Shown here piece by piece: positions 51,830 through 61,575 of a stretch of DNA of 64,000 bases. The translations under genes and the position numbers were made by a program. The DNA comes from Akkermansia muciniphila (GTDB taxonomy: Bacteria; Verrucomicrobiota; Verrucomicrobiia; Verrucomicrobiales; Akkermansiaceae), in contig CAMDCV010000004.1 of NCBI GenBank assembly GCA_945890645.1, positions 87,192 to 151,191 on the forward strand, read 5' to 3'. Position 1 is the first letter of the stretch; each line of letters starts with the position of its first letter. Under the pieces are notes generated by a model. It was not told where the DNA came from, ran no database searches, and saw nothing but the letters and a program-made list of their open reading frames with translations.

Positions 51830-54463
51830 TTAGTTGTTCGGCGGTGGCAACAAACTCGGTGAACCGTCAAATCCAGCCGCGGAGGTAGGAACCAAATCGC
51901 CTCCAGCCATAGGAGCCGAGCTGTCTTTCATCACCCGTCCCGTTGCATCAATGATTTGCGCGGTGACGAAGATGATGAGATTGCTCTTGATACGGTTTTC
52001 CGCTTTGGTCTGGAACAAGCGACCGATGAGCGGGATATCACCGAGAATCGGCACTTTGTCTTCTACGTTTTGCACGTCTTCGCGCATCAGACCGCCGACT
52101 GCCACCGTGTGACCGTCATAGATCGAAAGCGAAGTCGAAACACGACGCACGGAGAACACGGGCATTTCGATGCGGTTTTCCGTGATGGTCACCGTAGTCG
52201 GGTTGCCAAGAGCATCCGATGAAGGCGACTGAATGGGGCTGCCGTAGTTGATGAATCCTTCGAACTCGACGATTTCAGGAGCGAAACGCAGGTCGATGAC
52301 CGAATCGTTATTGCCCAAGGTAGGTTCGATTTCCAAGGTTACACCTGTGTTACGAGGCTCGAACGAGGTAGGAGTCGCTGGGGTAACAGGGAAGATACCT
52401 GCACCACCGCCGAGTCCGATTCCACCGCCACCACCGGTAGCGCCAACGCTGTTCGGAAGTTCGGGGGGTTCGTATTCGGTGGGATAGATAAACTCACGAA
52501 TGATCTCAATCGTGGCTTTTTGACCCGACTTCGCCATGATGCTAGGAGCGGTCATGATGTCGGCACCCTTTTTCTGGGAAAGTCCGCGCATGATCATCTG
52601 AACCTGACCCTGACTGAAAAGTCCAGTAAGGTTCAGAATGCCAGGAGCGACCGAAGTGCTCTGAGCGGTGCGGTCCGGATTGTTCAGAATCGAGCTGATG
52701 CTATCGCGGGTGATGGCTGCGGAACCGGAACGATTGCCGCCCGTGATGATGTTGTAAACGTTCTGTCCAGGATTGGCAGGGATACCGTCGATCGTAGTGA
52801 AGTTCACAGGATTGACGAAGTCCGAGTTGCTGCGGGGAGTGCCGCTACCGATGGTACCGCCGCCACCGAAGAGGTCAGCGCCGAGACCGAAGGGAGTAAC
52901 GATCCAGTCAAAGCCCAACTCTTCGTTGTTCTCTTGGCTGATCTCGACGAACTTGGTCATGATCTTGATCTGTTTCGGAGTGGTTTCCAGCATGGCCTCG
53001 ATGATCTGCTCGATCAGGTCCATGTTGGTGGGAGTGTTCCGAACGACCAAGGTGCTGTTGGAAGCAATGAAGTTAGCAGAAGCGTTCGCGGGGAAGGGGA
53101 CGCCTTTGGCTTTGAGGAGATCCTGCACGTTACCGCGAGGTCTGAGACCGGTAGCGCCGGTACCAGCATCGGTGGCAAATGGGTCAGCCGCTGCAGGTTC
53201 TGCTCCGGCAGCTCCATCACTGAGCGCCGTGAGGAAGTCAGGTGGCACTTGGAATGAACGGGTGACGATGTCTTCGCCGTCGTCGCTCTGAGGAACCAAA
53301 GTTACGGCAAAGTCATCGACTTTGTATTTCAGCTTCACTTGATCGCAAATGTATTTGAGGGCGGTGGCGATGGGGACGTTCGTCAGGCGCAGTTCTTTGA
53401 CGCGAAGTGCGCCGGGGTCAGCGACGATACCGAGACCGCCAGCCGCAGCTTCTAGGCCGGTGGCTTCTGCTGCCGCGGCTGCCGCGTTTGCTTGTGGCTT
53501 GCGGACGACGAAGTTGATGCCTTTTTCGGCAGGGTTGGTGGTGGTGGTGTCGAGCTCACGCGATTTGTTGCGCAGAAAGTCAACCGCTTCTTCCACGGAA
53601 GTGTCTTCAAAACTGACCACCGGGATGATGATGGTGCGGAGTTTTTCCATGATCAACGCCGAGCCTGAAGTGAGGCGGGGATCGACATTGCCGGAGAGAT
53701 TGGCGGTAGGAGCCTCACGAGGAACGGCAAGCTCCCACGCTCTGTCGACTTCCATGAGCAACTCAGCGCGCGCCTGATCGTAGGCGGAACGATAGTAGTC
53801 CGACTTGGCAGCAGCGATTCTTTCCATCCAACGGCGAGCTGCTTTGTTGTAGGGGTCGATGAGCAATACGCTGTTAAACTCGCGCATGGCATCGTCATAC
53901 TTGCCAAGGTTGTAGTGACCTTCACCCATGTAGAGGCCACGGCGTACTTTATCGACATTTTGTGTGTGCTCGTATGTGAGAGCCGGGTTGGTGCGGATCG
54001 GGTCATCGAAATAACCGAGTTCGATTTGCGCACGGCCATTGCCGGGATCCACTTCTGGGGAAAGAACGCGGTCCAAGAGGGCGCGGCCTTCGGTGTATTT
54101 CCCGACTTTGCGGTATTGTTGAGCGAGAGCGATGGATGCATCAACGAGGTGCTGCTTAATCACGGCGCGGCGATCATCAAGGATCGGAGCGGGTGGCAGT
54201 TTCACAAGTGCCTGATTGTATTTGGCAACCGCTTTTTCGTAATCTTGCGCTGCATAAGCTTCGCGACCTTCCATCAGGAGTTGGTCGGCTTCTGCGACGG
54301 CTTGTTGACGACGAATGGCTTCGCGCTGGGCCAGGCCTGAACCGGTAGAACCGGAACCGTAGGAGCCTTCGCCGGCGTGAGCATTGATCACGGGCATCAT
54401 GGCAGCTGCGGCCATTAAGGCTGCGGCAGTGCGACTGTTGTGGAGCGCTGGTATTTTTTGCAT
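51830..54463 (-). CDS. Secretin of the Amuc_1098-type pilus-like system
   Basis: 877 residues with a signal peptide (ALMAAAAMMPVINAHA). Residues ~40-230 are TPR-like repeats. An STN/N0-type domain starts near 272 (MEKLRTIIIPVVSFEDTS...ELRLTN). N1-type domains follow (~440-530, FIASNSTLVVRNTPTNMDLIEQI) and then the secretin barrel domain, with PTSFEPRNTGVTLEIEPTLG near 700, DGHTVAVGGLMRED, and the C-terminal VPILGDIPLIGRLF near 803. Predicted to form the outer-membrane channel. It is the last gene of the operon and strongly resembles Akkermansia Amuc_1098. Confidence 0.92.
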   Translation of the reverse strand: MQKIPALHNSRTAAALMAAAAMMPVINAHAGEGSYGSGSTGSGLAQREAIRRQQAVAEADQLLMEGREAYAAQDYEKAVAKYNQALVKLPPAPILDDRRAVIKQHLVDASIALAQQYRKVGKYTEGRALLDRVLSPEVDPGNGRAQIELGYFDDPIRTNPALTYEHTQNVDKVRRGLYMGEGHYNLGKYDDAMREFNSVLLIDPYNKAARRWMERIAAAKSDYYRSAYDQARAELLMEVDRAWELAVPREAPTANLSGNVDPRLTSGSALIMEKLRTIIIPVVSFEDTSVEEAVDFLRNKSRELDTTTTNPAEKGINFVVRKPQANAAAAAAEATGLEAAAGGLGIVADPGALRVKELRLTNVPIATALKYICDQVKLKYKVDDFAVTLVPQSDDGEDIVTRSFQVPPDFLTALSDGAAGAEPAAADPFATDAGTGATGLRPRGNVQDLLKAKGVPFPANASANFIASNSTLVVRNTPTNMDLIEQIIEAMLETTPKQIKIMTKFVEISQENNEELGFDWIVTPFGLGADLFGGGGTIGSGTPRSNSDFVNPVNFTTIDGIPANPGQNVYNIITGGNRSGSAAITRDSISSILNNPDRTAQSTSVAPGILNLTGLFSQGQVQMIMRGLSQKKGADIMTAPSIMAKSGQKATIEIIREFIYPTEYEPPELPNSVGATGGGGGIGLGGGAGIFPVTPATPTSFEPRNTGVTLEIEPTLGNNDSVIDLRFAPEIVEFEGFINYGSPIQSPSSDALGNPTTVTITENRIEMPVFSVRRVSTSLSIYDGHTVAVGGLMREDVQNVEDKVPILGDIPLIGRLFQTKAENRIKSNLIIFVTAQIIDATGRVMKDSSAPMAGGDLVPTSAAGFDGSPSLLPPPNN

Positions 54464-54535
54464 GTGTGTCGGGAGTGGTTGTGGCTAATATTGAGAGAAT
54501 TGAAAAGAGAAATTTCGCTAAAGGGGGAAAATTGA

Positions 54536-55624
54536 TCAGTTTTTCTTAATTTCGATGGTTTGAGTTTGTCCGGAGGGATCTTTGTATTCAACAAGCACGG
54601 TATCGGCGGAAACTTTTTTGAGCAGGTAAGCGTTGTCACCTTTGCCCGGAGGAAGAGAGAAAGCTGTGTTTTCTTTCACTTTGAATTCTTTGCCTTCCTC
54701 ACCTGCGGCATTGAGAATCAGCACAGCAGTGCGGTCATAACGAACCGTTTTGGGACGCTCTTTCGAGTTGGGCATTTTGGGAATTTCAAATTCTTCTTTT
54801 TTGTTCGGGGCCAGATCCTCAATGAGGGCGAAGTCGTTTTTGCTGGTGAGGTTGGTGGAGGCGTTGGTCACTTCTTTTTCGGTAACACTTTTCAGTTTGA
54901 AGCGGTCTTTGCCGAAACCTTCTGGGAAAATGTTGGTATTGGCACCGATGTAGTCGGCGGTGCGGTTGTATTTGAGGCCGGAGCTACCAAGGTAGGCTTC
55001 TTGTTGTGGAGGTGTCGCGGACTCGAAGGCTGGTGGCAATTCGACAATCTTGAATTGATACTCCTCGGGACCGAGAGCACTGGAGAACCAGAGGAAATAT
55101 CCTACAGATTCATATTTGGCATACTGCAGCTTGTTGATCAAAGCGGGGAACGCTTTTTCATCAGTCGGGTTTGTTTTTGATTCGAATTCTTCGAGGTTGG
55201 AAAAGCCGTCTTTGTCTTCATCGCGCTGAGGAGAATCGCCGTAGCCGGGATCGATGCGATTTTCCAACCACCAAAGATTGGGGATCGGTGGATGAATGGG
55301 AGCATCGAGCACAGGGTCGACGGGTTTTGCGGTTTTTTCTCCGGCAGCGGGTTTTTTGGCGAACAAGGCGACGCCCACAAAGTTATCGATGGGTCGGCCT
55401 TCGGGGGTGACGGGTGGCACTAACAATTTGGGCGTAGCGACCGTAGCAAGTGTGTCCGATAGCTTTTCTGCGCCCTCGACAACGACATCGTTTTTACCGC
55501 CGTCCTTGGCGATGAATTCGAGATCCGTCTCGATCGCGGTGCTTTTCGAATATCCGAAATACACAAGCGCTACGGCAGCAAGCGCGCAGACGGCGAGGAT
55601 GATTTTTTCGTAACTTTTTTTCAT
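54536..55624 (-). CDS. Amuc_1099-type inner-membrane/periplasmic protein
   Basis: 362 residues. An N-terminal membrane anchor (~7-25, IILAVCALAAVALVYFGY) precedes a periplasmic part with a Pro-rich linker, WWLENRIDPGYGDSPQRDEDKDGFSNLEEFESKTNP, which holds a calcium-loop-like DxDxDG stretch, and a C-terminal beta-rich half (LKSVTEKEVTNASTNL, AVLILNAAGEEGKEF, SADTVLVEYKDPSG). No enzyme motif. In Akkermansia the gene in this position belongs to the pilus-like cluster. Inferred assembly or periplasmic coupling component between Amuc_1100-type and secretin proteins. Confidence 0.8.
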   Translation of the reverse strand: MKKSYEKIILAVCALAAVALVYFGYSKSTAIETDLEFIAKDGGKNDVVVEGAEKLSDTLATVATPKLLVPPVTPEGRPIDNFVGVALFAKKPAAGEKTAKPVDPVLDAPIHPPIPNLWWLENRIDPGYGDSPQRDEDKDGFSNLEEFESKTNPTDEKAFPALINKLQYAKYESVGYFLWFSSALGPEEYQFKIVELPPAFESATPPQQEAYLGSSGLKYNRTADYIGANTNIFPEGFGKDRFKLKSVTEKEVTNASTNLTSKNDFALIEDLAPNKKEEFEIPKMPNSKERPKTVRYDRTAVLILNAAGEEGKEFKVKENTAFSLPPGKGDNAYLLKKVSADTVLVEYKDPSGQTQTIEIKKN

Positions 55625-55656
55625 ACTAGGAAAGGAATAGGGTGAAGGCAGGAAAA

Positions 55657-56667
55657 TTATGGTTTCGGTGCTGCGGGGGCATCGAAGAGGAGGATATCGA
55701 CACGCAGGAATACTTGAATGTTTTCCGCGCCGAGCACTTGTTTGAGAATGCGGCTGGAGTCACCTTTCGGTTCTTCCTTTGGCTTCGGTGGTTCGGCCAC
55801 TGCGGGGGCACCTTCGGGCACGGGCGCGGCATCGGGGGCGATGAGGTTGTCAAATCCATCGAAAGCTCCCCCATCAATAGCGCCATCCGCTGCTTTGGGG
55901 GCTTTGACTTCGAACTCAACGTCGGAGGCTTTTGGTCCTGTTGGTTTTTCATTCATCACGCGTATCGAGCGAATGACGAAGAAATGCGATTTTGAGGTCT
56001 GCAGACCATTGATGAAGTTGCGCATGGTGCTTTCCGGTCCTTCAAAAGAAATTTCGAAAGGGAGCGCACGATAAGGCACACCGGCCGTTGGGGTGTAGGG
56101 CTGGTTTTTTTCCTCGGGCAGAGGTTCGCGCATGAAATTGAGAAGTTTTACCGGTTTTGCAGCTGCGAGAGTGCTGTGGACTTCGCTGATCGCGGCTAAC
56201 TCATAGGTGAGGATGCCGGTGGCTCCTTGCTGGGCAGGGGTGCTGGTGTAGTTTTCAAAGCCTAGATAGAATCCACGAGGAAGTGGTCCTGTTTCTCCTT
56301 CGACTGTTAGGCCGGCGGCTTCGTAGGCTTTCATAGTTTCCTCGGCGGTTTTCACCAGTGTGTTAGTGAAAGTCTGAGGATCCGTATTGTTGATCTGCGC
56401 CGGGCGCATGGCCTGCAATTTCTCCGCCAGCTGGTTGGCATTCGCCTGGTAGGCCGCGAGTTCTTTTTCTTTATTCGTTAGGTTCTGAGCCGTGGGATAC
56501 AGCGGCAGATTCTGCATTTTGTTGATCTCTTCACTGAGCGTGGTGAATTGCTCGGTCGCGGTTTCGACACGCGACGTGCCTTTGCCAGCGTAGACAAATA
56601 GCCCGCCGACGCAGATCACAGTGGCACCTGCGAGAATGCCGATAAACGTTTTTTCCTTAGAGTTCAT
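55657..56667 (-). CDS. Amuc_1100-type pilus-like outer protein
   Basis: 336 residues. An N-terminal anchor (FIGILAGATVICVGGLFVYAG) is followed by a coiled-coil segment (VETATEQFTTLSEEINKMQ through KEKELAAYQANANQLAEKLQ) and a mixed alpha/beta core (GFYLGFENYTSTPAQQG, LPFEISFEGPESTMRNFINGL, HFFVIRSIRVMNEKPTG), then an acidic Pro-rich tail ending IQVFLRVDILLFDAP. The coiled-coil plus PilO-like alpha/beta layout matches Amuc_1100, the immune-active protein of Akkermansia. A PilO-like role in pilus assembly is inferred. It starts 40 bp after the PilM-like gene. Confidence 0.85.
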   Translation of the reverse strand: MNSKEKTFIGILAGATVICVGGLFVYAGKGTSRVETATEQFTTLSEEINKMQNLPLYPTAQNLTNKEKELAAYQANANQLAEKLQAMRPAQINNTDPQTFTNTLVKTAEETMKAYEAAGLTVEGETGPLPRGFYLGFENYTSTPAQQGATGILTYELAAISEVHSTLAAAKPVKLLNFMREPLPEEKNQPYTPTAGVPYRALPFEISFEGPESTMRNFINGLQTSKSHFFVIRSIRVMNEKPTGPKASDVEFEVKAPKAADGAIDGGAFDGFDNLIAPDAAPVPEGAPAVAEPPKPKEEPKGDSSRILKQVLGAENIQVFLRVDILLFDAPAAPKP

Positions 56668-56707
56668 GATGGATAAAATGGATAGAGAATGGGAGTGAAA
56701 CGATGCA

Positions 56708-58582
56708 TCAGCGCACCGGCACGGGCATACTGAGTGGAATGATGATTTCGAAGGGCCAGGCGTATTCTTCTTCCGCTTCGGCGATCGCCGTCAATTTCTT
56801 GATGACTTGCTCGTCTTTGAGGGGCACGTCCTTGCCGTCCGGGCCCTTGGTGGTAAAGCTGAAATAAGGGCTGTTGCTTTCGCGCAGGGCTTTCACCAGC
56901 TTGTTGACGGCGTCTTGTTTGCTGTCGTTGTCGCGCCATAAGCCGCGGATGCGAATCGCATTGGCGGCTGGTCCTGTGGGAGCAGCGGCGGCACCGGGTT
57001 TCGGTTTTTGGCCCGGCTTCACGGGAGCAGGAGCTGTGACAGCTGCTTCCATTTTAATCGTCAAGGCCGAGGCACCGTAGCTCGCAGAGAGATCTTCTTT
57101 CACTAACGAATCGCCATTTTTGATTTTGGGATCGTTGGGCTTAGTGGGGTCGTAGTTCGCGAGAGGTTCGAGATCGGTTACCCAAGTGAATTCACTGGTA
57201 AAATGCGTCCGCAGATCGGTGAGCAATCCCGGCCAGAAATATTGGGCTTCTTTGACAGCGACAAATCCCGCGGCGGCAGACTTGGCTTCAGCTTCTTTTT
57301 TGAGCAGGTTTTCGATGGGCTTCGCGGTCGTGCTGAGATCTTCTTTCAGCGTCTCTAAACCAGCGACTTTTTCTTCGGCTTTGGTCGCGGCGCTGTTGCT
57401 GAGGAAAGCATAGCCAGCAAATCCGACAACCAAGAGTGCGGCGGCTGCGATGAGAAGCGGGCGACGTTTTTCCGCTGCGCGTTCCGCATCGACGCTGGCC
57501 GGCACGAGGTCAATGTTGATGGAAGATTTGCCAATGCCGCGCAGACCAAGACCCACCAACTCGCCCATCATGTGCGCTTCTTTTTGGATGACTTCGGTGT
57601 TGACTGTCTTGGCAACCATGACATTGCGCATCGGATTGAAGTATTCGACGGGCAGGCCGAGTTTTTCTTCAAAAAATTCTTTGGCGTAGGGGAGATTCGC
57701 GCCACCGCCTGCGAGTACGACGCGGCGAGGGGCATTACCGCCATGATTGCTGCGATAGTAATTCGTGGTGCGAGCAATCTCCGTGGGCAGACGAGTGAGA
57801 GCGTTGCGGATGACGGTGCCCAATGCCGCAACTGATTCGTCGAGATGCGAAGTGTGACCACCACCGAGGGTGACGATGCCATTGTTCACCTTCTGCATTT
57901 CTGCTTCGGAGAAATGGATGCCGTATTCTTTGGCGATGGCTGTGGTGAGCGATGCGCCGCCCACAGGAATGCTGCGGGTGAAAAAGCGTTTGCCTTCGAT
58001 GTAAAGCAAGTTGCTCGTTTTCGCGCCGACATCGATGAGCAGCACTGGCTCGGTCACATCGGCGTATGCATTGCGGAAAGCGTTGTAGATAGCCATCGGC
58101 GCGACATCAATTTCTGCCGTGGTCATGCCAGCGCCGATCACGCAGCTGTTGATTTCATCGAGAGCATCCGACTTGATCGCCACCATGGCGACTTCCTTTT
58201 CACCGGATCCGCCTTCTAACAATTCGTAGTCCCAGACGACGGTATCGATGGGGAAGGGCAGTTGTTGCTGCGCTTCGAAAGTCACCAATTGCTCAATATT
58301 ATCGCTATCAAGAGGCGGCAGCTTGACGAAACGGGTGAAAACCGACTGGCCTGATACGGCGTAGCGCACCTTGGCCTTGCCAATCTTGAGTTTTTGCGCG
58401 AGCTCCAAAATGGCGAGGCGAGTTTGCGGCATGCGCATCGCCTCAGTGGCAGGGTCTGCCAACAGGGTGGTGGAGTCGTAGGCTTTGAGAACAAGGCCGC
58501 CGGATTTTGAGGTTTCAAACACAGCCATACTGATGCGCTGTGAGCCGATGTTGAGTGTGACAGTGGTCTGATTTTCCGCCAT
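56708..58582 (-). CDS. PilM-PilN-like fusion (Amuc_1101 type)
   Basis: 624 residues. The N-terminal ~360 residues are a PilM/FtsA-type actin-like ATPase: VTLNIGSQRISMAVFE, RFVKLPPLDSDNIEQLVTFEAQQQLPFP, PVLLIDVGAKTSNLLYIEG and VLAGGGANLPYAKEFFEE. A membrane segment follows (~378-397, PLLIAAAALLVVGFAGYAFL), then a coiled-coil and periplasmic part (~400-624) of PilN type. Separate pilM and pilN genes are usual in type IV pili; here they are one protein. It links cytoplasm to periplasm in the pilus-like complex. Confidence 0.88.
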   Translation of the reverse strand: MAENQTTVTLNIGSQRISMAVFETSKSGGLVLKAYDSTTLLADPATEAMRMPQTRLAILELAQKLKIGKAKVRYAVSGQSVFTRFVKLPPLDSDNIEQLVTFEAQQQLPFPIDTVVWDYELLEGGSGEKEVAMVAIKSDALDEINSCVIGAGMTTAEIDVAPMAIYNAFRNAYADVTEPVLLIDVGAKTSNLLYIEGKRFFTRSIPVGGASLTTAIAKEYGIHFSEAEMQKVNNGIVTLGGGHTSHLDESVAALGTVIRNALTRLPTEIARTTNYYRSNHGGNAPRRVVLAGGGANLPYAKEFFEEKLGLPVEYFNPMRNVMVAKTVNTEVIQKEAHMMGELVGLGLRGIGKSSINIDLVPASVDAERAAEKRRPLLIAAAALLVVGFAGYAFLSNSAATKAEEKVAGLETLKEDLSTTAKPIENLLKKEAEAKSAAAGFVAVKEAQYFWPGLLTDLRTHFTSEFTWVTDLEPLANYDPTKPNDPKIKNGDSLVKEDLSASYGASALTIKMEAAVTAPAPVKPGQKPKPGAAAAPTGPAANAIRIRGLWRDNDSKQDAVNKLVKALRESNSPYFSFTTKGPDGKDVPLKDEQVIKKLTAIAEAEEEYAWPFEIIIPLSMPVPVR

Positions 58583-58635
58583 AATGGTTTTTCAAAAATT
58601 GTTAGGGTAGAGAGGATGCGCGAGTGCTGCGGCGA

Positions 58636-59250
58636 TCACTTCTCTTGCTTGACTTCGGCGTAGCGGTCCCACCACATGACAGCGAAGGGAGTTTCATACT
58701 TGGCAAGCAGCGGCACCGTGTCGCTCGCGGAGAGTTTTTCACTCGAGGATTTCCACCAACCGACTTCGCCTTTGTTCGTGTCGGCGGCTTTGACTTCGCC
58801 ATTAACGAGTACTTCGTAGCCGACGAATTCCACAGCGTTTTTGCCGCCTTTAGCGCTTCCGGTAAGACGCATGATCGATGCAGGGCTGAGGTAGACCGAC
58901 GAGAAAATGTCCTCTCCGAGTGGCACGTTGATGTGAGTAATATTTTTTGTCAGTAAAAAGAATGCGCCAGATTTCTCGGGATTCTTGACCGCCACATACC
59001 ACTTTACCATAACTTCCGCGGCGGTTTTGGATTTCGGCTCAGGCTTGAGCTGCACATTGAATTTGGTTTCCACTTCGAGCCAATCTTTTGGTTTGAAGGG
59101 CTTCTGCTTGCCTCCCGAAAATTCCGGTGATGGCAGGTCATCAAAAGTGGGTTTTTCTGCCATCACCTTGGAGGCTTGGGCGAATGCGTTCGTGGTGAGT
59201 GCCAGCGAAGCGCAGAGAACAAAGGATTTCAAGAAACGTTGGATTTTCAT
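58636..59250 (-). CDS. Amuc_1102-type exported protein
   Basis: 204 residues with a signal peptide (MKIQRFLKSFVLCASLALTTNAFAQ). Mature part: WLEVETKFNVQLKP, VMVKWYVAVKNPE, FFLLTKNITHINVPLGEDIFSSVYLSP, VEFVGYEVLVNGEVK; beta-rich, with no known enzymatic motif. First gene of the five-gene operon, 53 bp upstream of the PilM-like gene. The 154-bp divergent gap to aroD should carry its promoter. Confidence 0.82.
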   Translation of the reverse strand: MKIQRFLKSFVLCASLALTTNAFAQASKVMAEKPTFDDLPSPEFSGGKQKPFKPKDWLEVETKFNVQLKPEPKSKTAAEVMVKWYVAVKNPEKSGAFFLLTKNITHINVPLGEDIFSSVYLSPASIMRLTGSAKGGKNAVEFVGYEVLVNGEVKAADTNKGEVGWWKSSSEKLSASDTVPLLAKYETPFAVMWWDRYAEVKQEK

Positions 59251-59404
59251 AATTTCTGTCAGAAAGTTTCATACAACTAGAAAATCGTATGCCCTTTGAC
59301 CAGACAAAAACTCACGCTGCATCAAATATTTTTGAATCGTAAATACACAAAATAAACATTTCAGGAGTTGACAAGCACGCCCACATGTCCATGGCTTTGC
59401 GTCG

Positions 59405-60121
59405 ATGCAGCAACAAGCAATCTCCTTCACGCATGGGAACGCTCAGGTGGTGGGCAGTTTTGGCAGCCTGCATGATCTCACCCTCTGTACTGCGCAAGAG
59501 GCAGATCGTGCCTGCGATCTGTTAGAAATCCGTCTTGATGTGCTGCGTCGTGATGGTTGGCAATGTGGGCAAACGCCTTGGTCGCATCTGCGTCATAAGC
59601 CCATTCTGTTCACGGCTCGCTGTCAGGAGGAGGGTGGGGTGCTGCCGCTCGAGGCGCAGGAGCGCGAGGAAATGCTCGATGCGATTCTCGATGACGCCGC
59701 GGCAGTGGACGTAGAAATTTCCTCGGTGGATACTATGCCGCGTATCATTGCGATGTTAAAACAAAACGCCATTCCCTGGGTCGCATCGTGCCATCGCTTC
59801 GACAAATTGCCGGATCTCGATTGGTGGCGTGAGCAGCGCCAAGTGGCCAGCGACTGCGGTGCCACGGTGGCGAAATTTGCCGCGATGATTCACGTGCGTG
59901 AGGATATCGATTTGTTAGAAAGCTTTCAGCAGGAGTCATCGCCGCTCTGCGTTGCGACGATGGGGATGGGCGTGCTAGCTCCGGCCTCGCGGGTGCGCTG
60001 TGCGTTGGCCGGGTCGGTGTTAAACTATGGCTACATCGGCGCGGCACCCACCGCTCCCGGCCAATGGCCCGCTGCCGAGCTCCGCGAAGCGATTCGCGCG
60101 GGCAAAGTGCCTGCCGTGTGA
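59405..60121 (+). CDS. aroD: Type I 3-dehydroquinate dehydratase
   Basis: 238 residues. Third step of the shikimate pathway, by Schiff-base chemistry. Visible: LLEIRLDVL, ILFTARCQEEGG, PWVASCHRF with catalytic His130, ATVAKFAAMIH with Schiff-base Lys157, LCVATMGMG, and the C-terminal NYGYIGAAPTAPGQWP. Normal length for the class. Divergent from the pilus-like operon. Confidence 0.93.
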   Translation: MQQQAISFTHGNAQVVGSFGSLHDLTLCTAQEADRACDLLEIRLDVLRRDGWQCGQTPWSHLRHKPILFTARCQEEGGVLPLEAQEREEMLDAILDDAAAVDVEISSVDTMPRIIAMLKQNAIPWVASCHRFDKLPDLDWWREQRQVASDCGATVAKFAAMIHVREDIDLLESFQQESSPLCVATMGMGVLAPASRVRCALAGSVLNYGYIGAAPTAPGQWPAAELREAIRAGKVPAV

Positions 60122-60167
60122 AATGATGGCACTTGCGCGTTAGAAAAAGCTTTGCCATGATACCGAC

Positions 60168-61553
60168 ATGAAATTTCTGCGGGTCGTCATGGTGCTGCCG
60201 CTGTGGTTCTGCTTTGCGCAAGAACCTGACGCGCCCGCGCGTGCGCAGCCCGTGCCGGAAGAACCTGTGCCCGCCGCGGATTTCCCCAATCGTCCGGTGC
60301 AGGGACAAGATGTCACCACCAGCAAAAGTGGACAATTCCGAGTCAGTGGCGCTGAGCCCAAAGTGCGTGGCACGCTTTCATTTTTGGCGGAGGATGCGAA
60401 GACGGATTTCCTCGGCCTCACGCAGGAGAAAGATGAGTGGAAAGTTCCAATCTCAATCATCCTGCACGGACAGCAGGGAGGTCCAATTCCGAAACGCAGC
60501 ATTGTCATCGATCTGCAATGGGGCGAACTTGGGTTCAAGCTTATCATCCACGTGCATCTCGCACAGGGCATCGATATTAACCGCTTGCGCTCCGCCGTGC
60601 TGACTTCGTTGGTCTATGAAAAATCATTACGCACGATCAAACCCGGGCCGCTTGATGAACGGTTATTGGTGCGTCCCTGGTTGGTCGAGGGGCTTTCGGA
60701 AGTGATCGACTGGCGGCGCGGAAAAAGCGACCGTCGTCTTTATCAAAGGATCTTCCAAGCAGGTGGTCTCTATCAGTTAGAGGAAATGCTCGATATTTCG
60801 CAAGCACAATTCGATGACTCCGATGGTGCCATGCGTGCCGCGTTCCGCGTGTCCTCCGGTGGTCTGATGATGGCATTGCTCGAGCAACCAGCGGGCATGG
60901 AAGCATTTCGCTCGTTCATGGGCGAAGCGGCGCAGTTCGGCGGTGACATGCCTGTCTTATTGCGCAAGCATTTCCCTGGTTTGAATCTGTCGCAGAAAAG
61001 CCTCGAAAAATGGTGGGCTTTGCAAATGGCGAATCAGTCGCGCAATTCACTTTCAGAGGTGATGTCGATTGAGGAAACCGAACGGGAATTGCGAGAGGCA
61101 TTAAAATTGCGTTTTCGCGATGAGCTAGGGATTGCTCGCGATCGTGAACTGAGTGCATGGCAGGAGTTGTCCGCACTCGATGAAGGGGCGCGTCTCTACG
61201 GCGTGCGCCATGCGGAAGAATCATTGGTGCGACTCAGCTATCGTTGTTTTCCATCGTATCGGAATTTACTCATGGAATACCAAGTCGTGTTGCGGGCCAT
61301 CGTGCAGCCCAGGAAGAAATTCAACGTTGCGAGCAAGTTGTCAGAGTTGGAAGAAACACGGCTGTTAATGAGTCAGCGTGGCAAGCGCGCCGTGGACTAT
61401 CTAGACTGGTTCGAAATCACACGCGCACGACAAACAAGTGGTGTGTTCGATGACTACATGAAACTCAAGCAGCGCCTCGATCAGGGCCTGATGCAGCGAG
61501 AGGATCATGTCTCCCGCTATCTCAACCGCGCGGAGAAAATTTATCATCGCTAA
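60168..61553 (+). CDS. Exported protein of unknown function
   Basis: 461 residues. An N-terminal signal (MKFLRVVMVLPLWFCFAQE) and a Pro-rich linker are followed by beta strands (FRVSGAEPKVRGTLSFLAE, WKVPISIILHGQQ, LGFKLIIHVHLAQG) and then an alpha-helical C-terminal half rich in Arg/Leu/Glu (ERELREALKLRFRDELG, LSELEETRLLMSQRGKRAVDYL). No family recognised. The middle (LVEGLSEVIDWRRGKSDRRLYQRIF) recalls gluzincin-like domains only vaguely, with no HExxH. Lies 46 bp after aroD on the same strand and may share its transcript. Confidence 0.7.
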   Translation: MKFLRVVMVLPLWFCFAQEPDAPARAQPVPEEPVPAADFPNRPVQGQDVTTSKSGQFRVSGAEPKVRGTLSFLAEDAKTDFLGLTQEKDEWKVPISIILHGQQGGPIPKRSIVIDLQWGELGFKLIIHVHLAQGIDINRLRSAVLTSLVYEKSLRTIKPGPLDERLLVRPWLVEGLSEVIDWRRGKSDRRLYQRIFQAGGLYQLEEMLDISQAQFDDSDGAMRAAFRVSSGGLMMALLEQPAGMEAFRSFMGEAAQFGGDMPVLLRKHFPGLNLSQKSLEKWWALQMANQSRNSLSEVMSIEETERELREALKLRFRDELGIARDRELSAWQELSALDEGARLYGVRHAEESLVRLSYRCFPSYRNLLMEYQVVLRAIVQPRKKFNVASKLSELEETRLLMSQRGKRAVDYLDWFEITRARQTSGVFDDYMKLKQRLDQGLMQREDHVSRYLNRAEKIYHR

Positions 61554-61575
61554 GTTCTCAATGATCTAACGAAAA

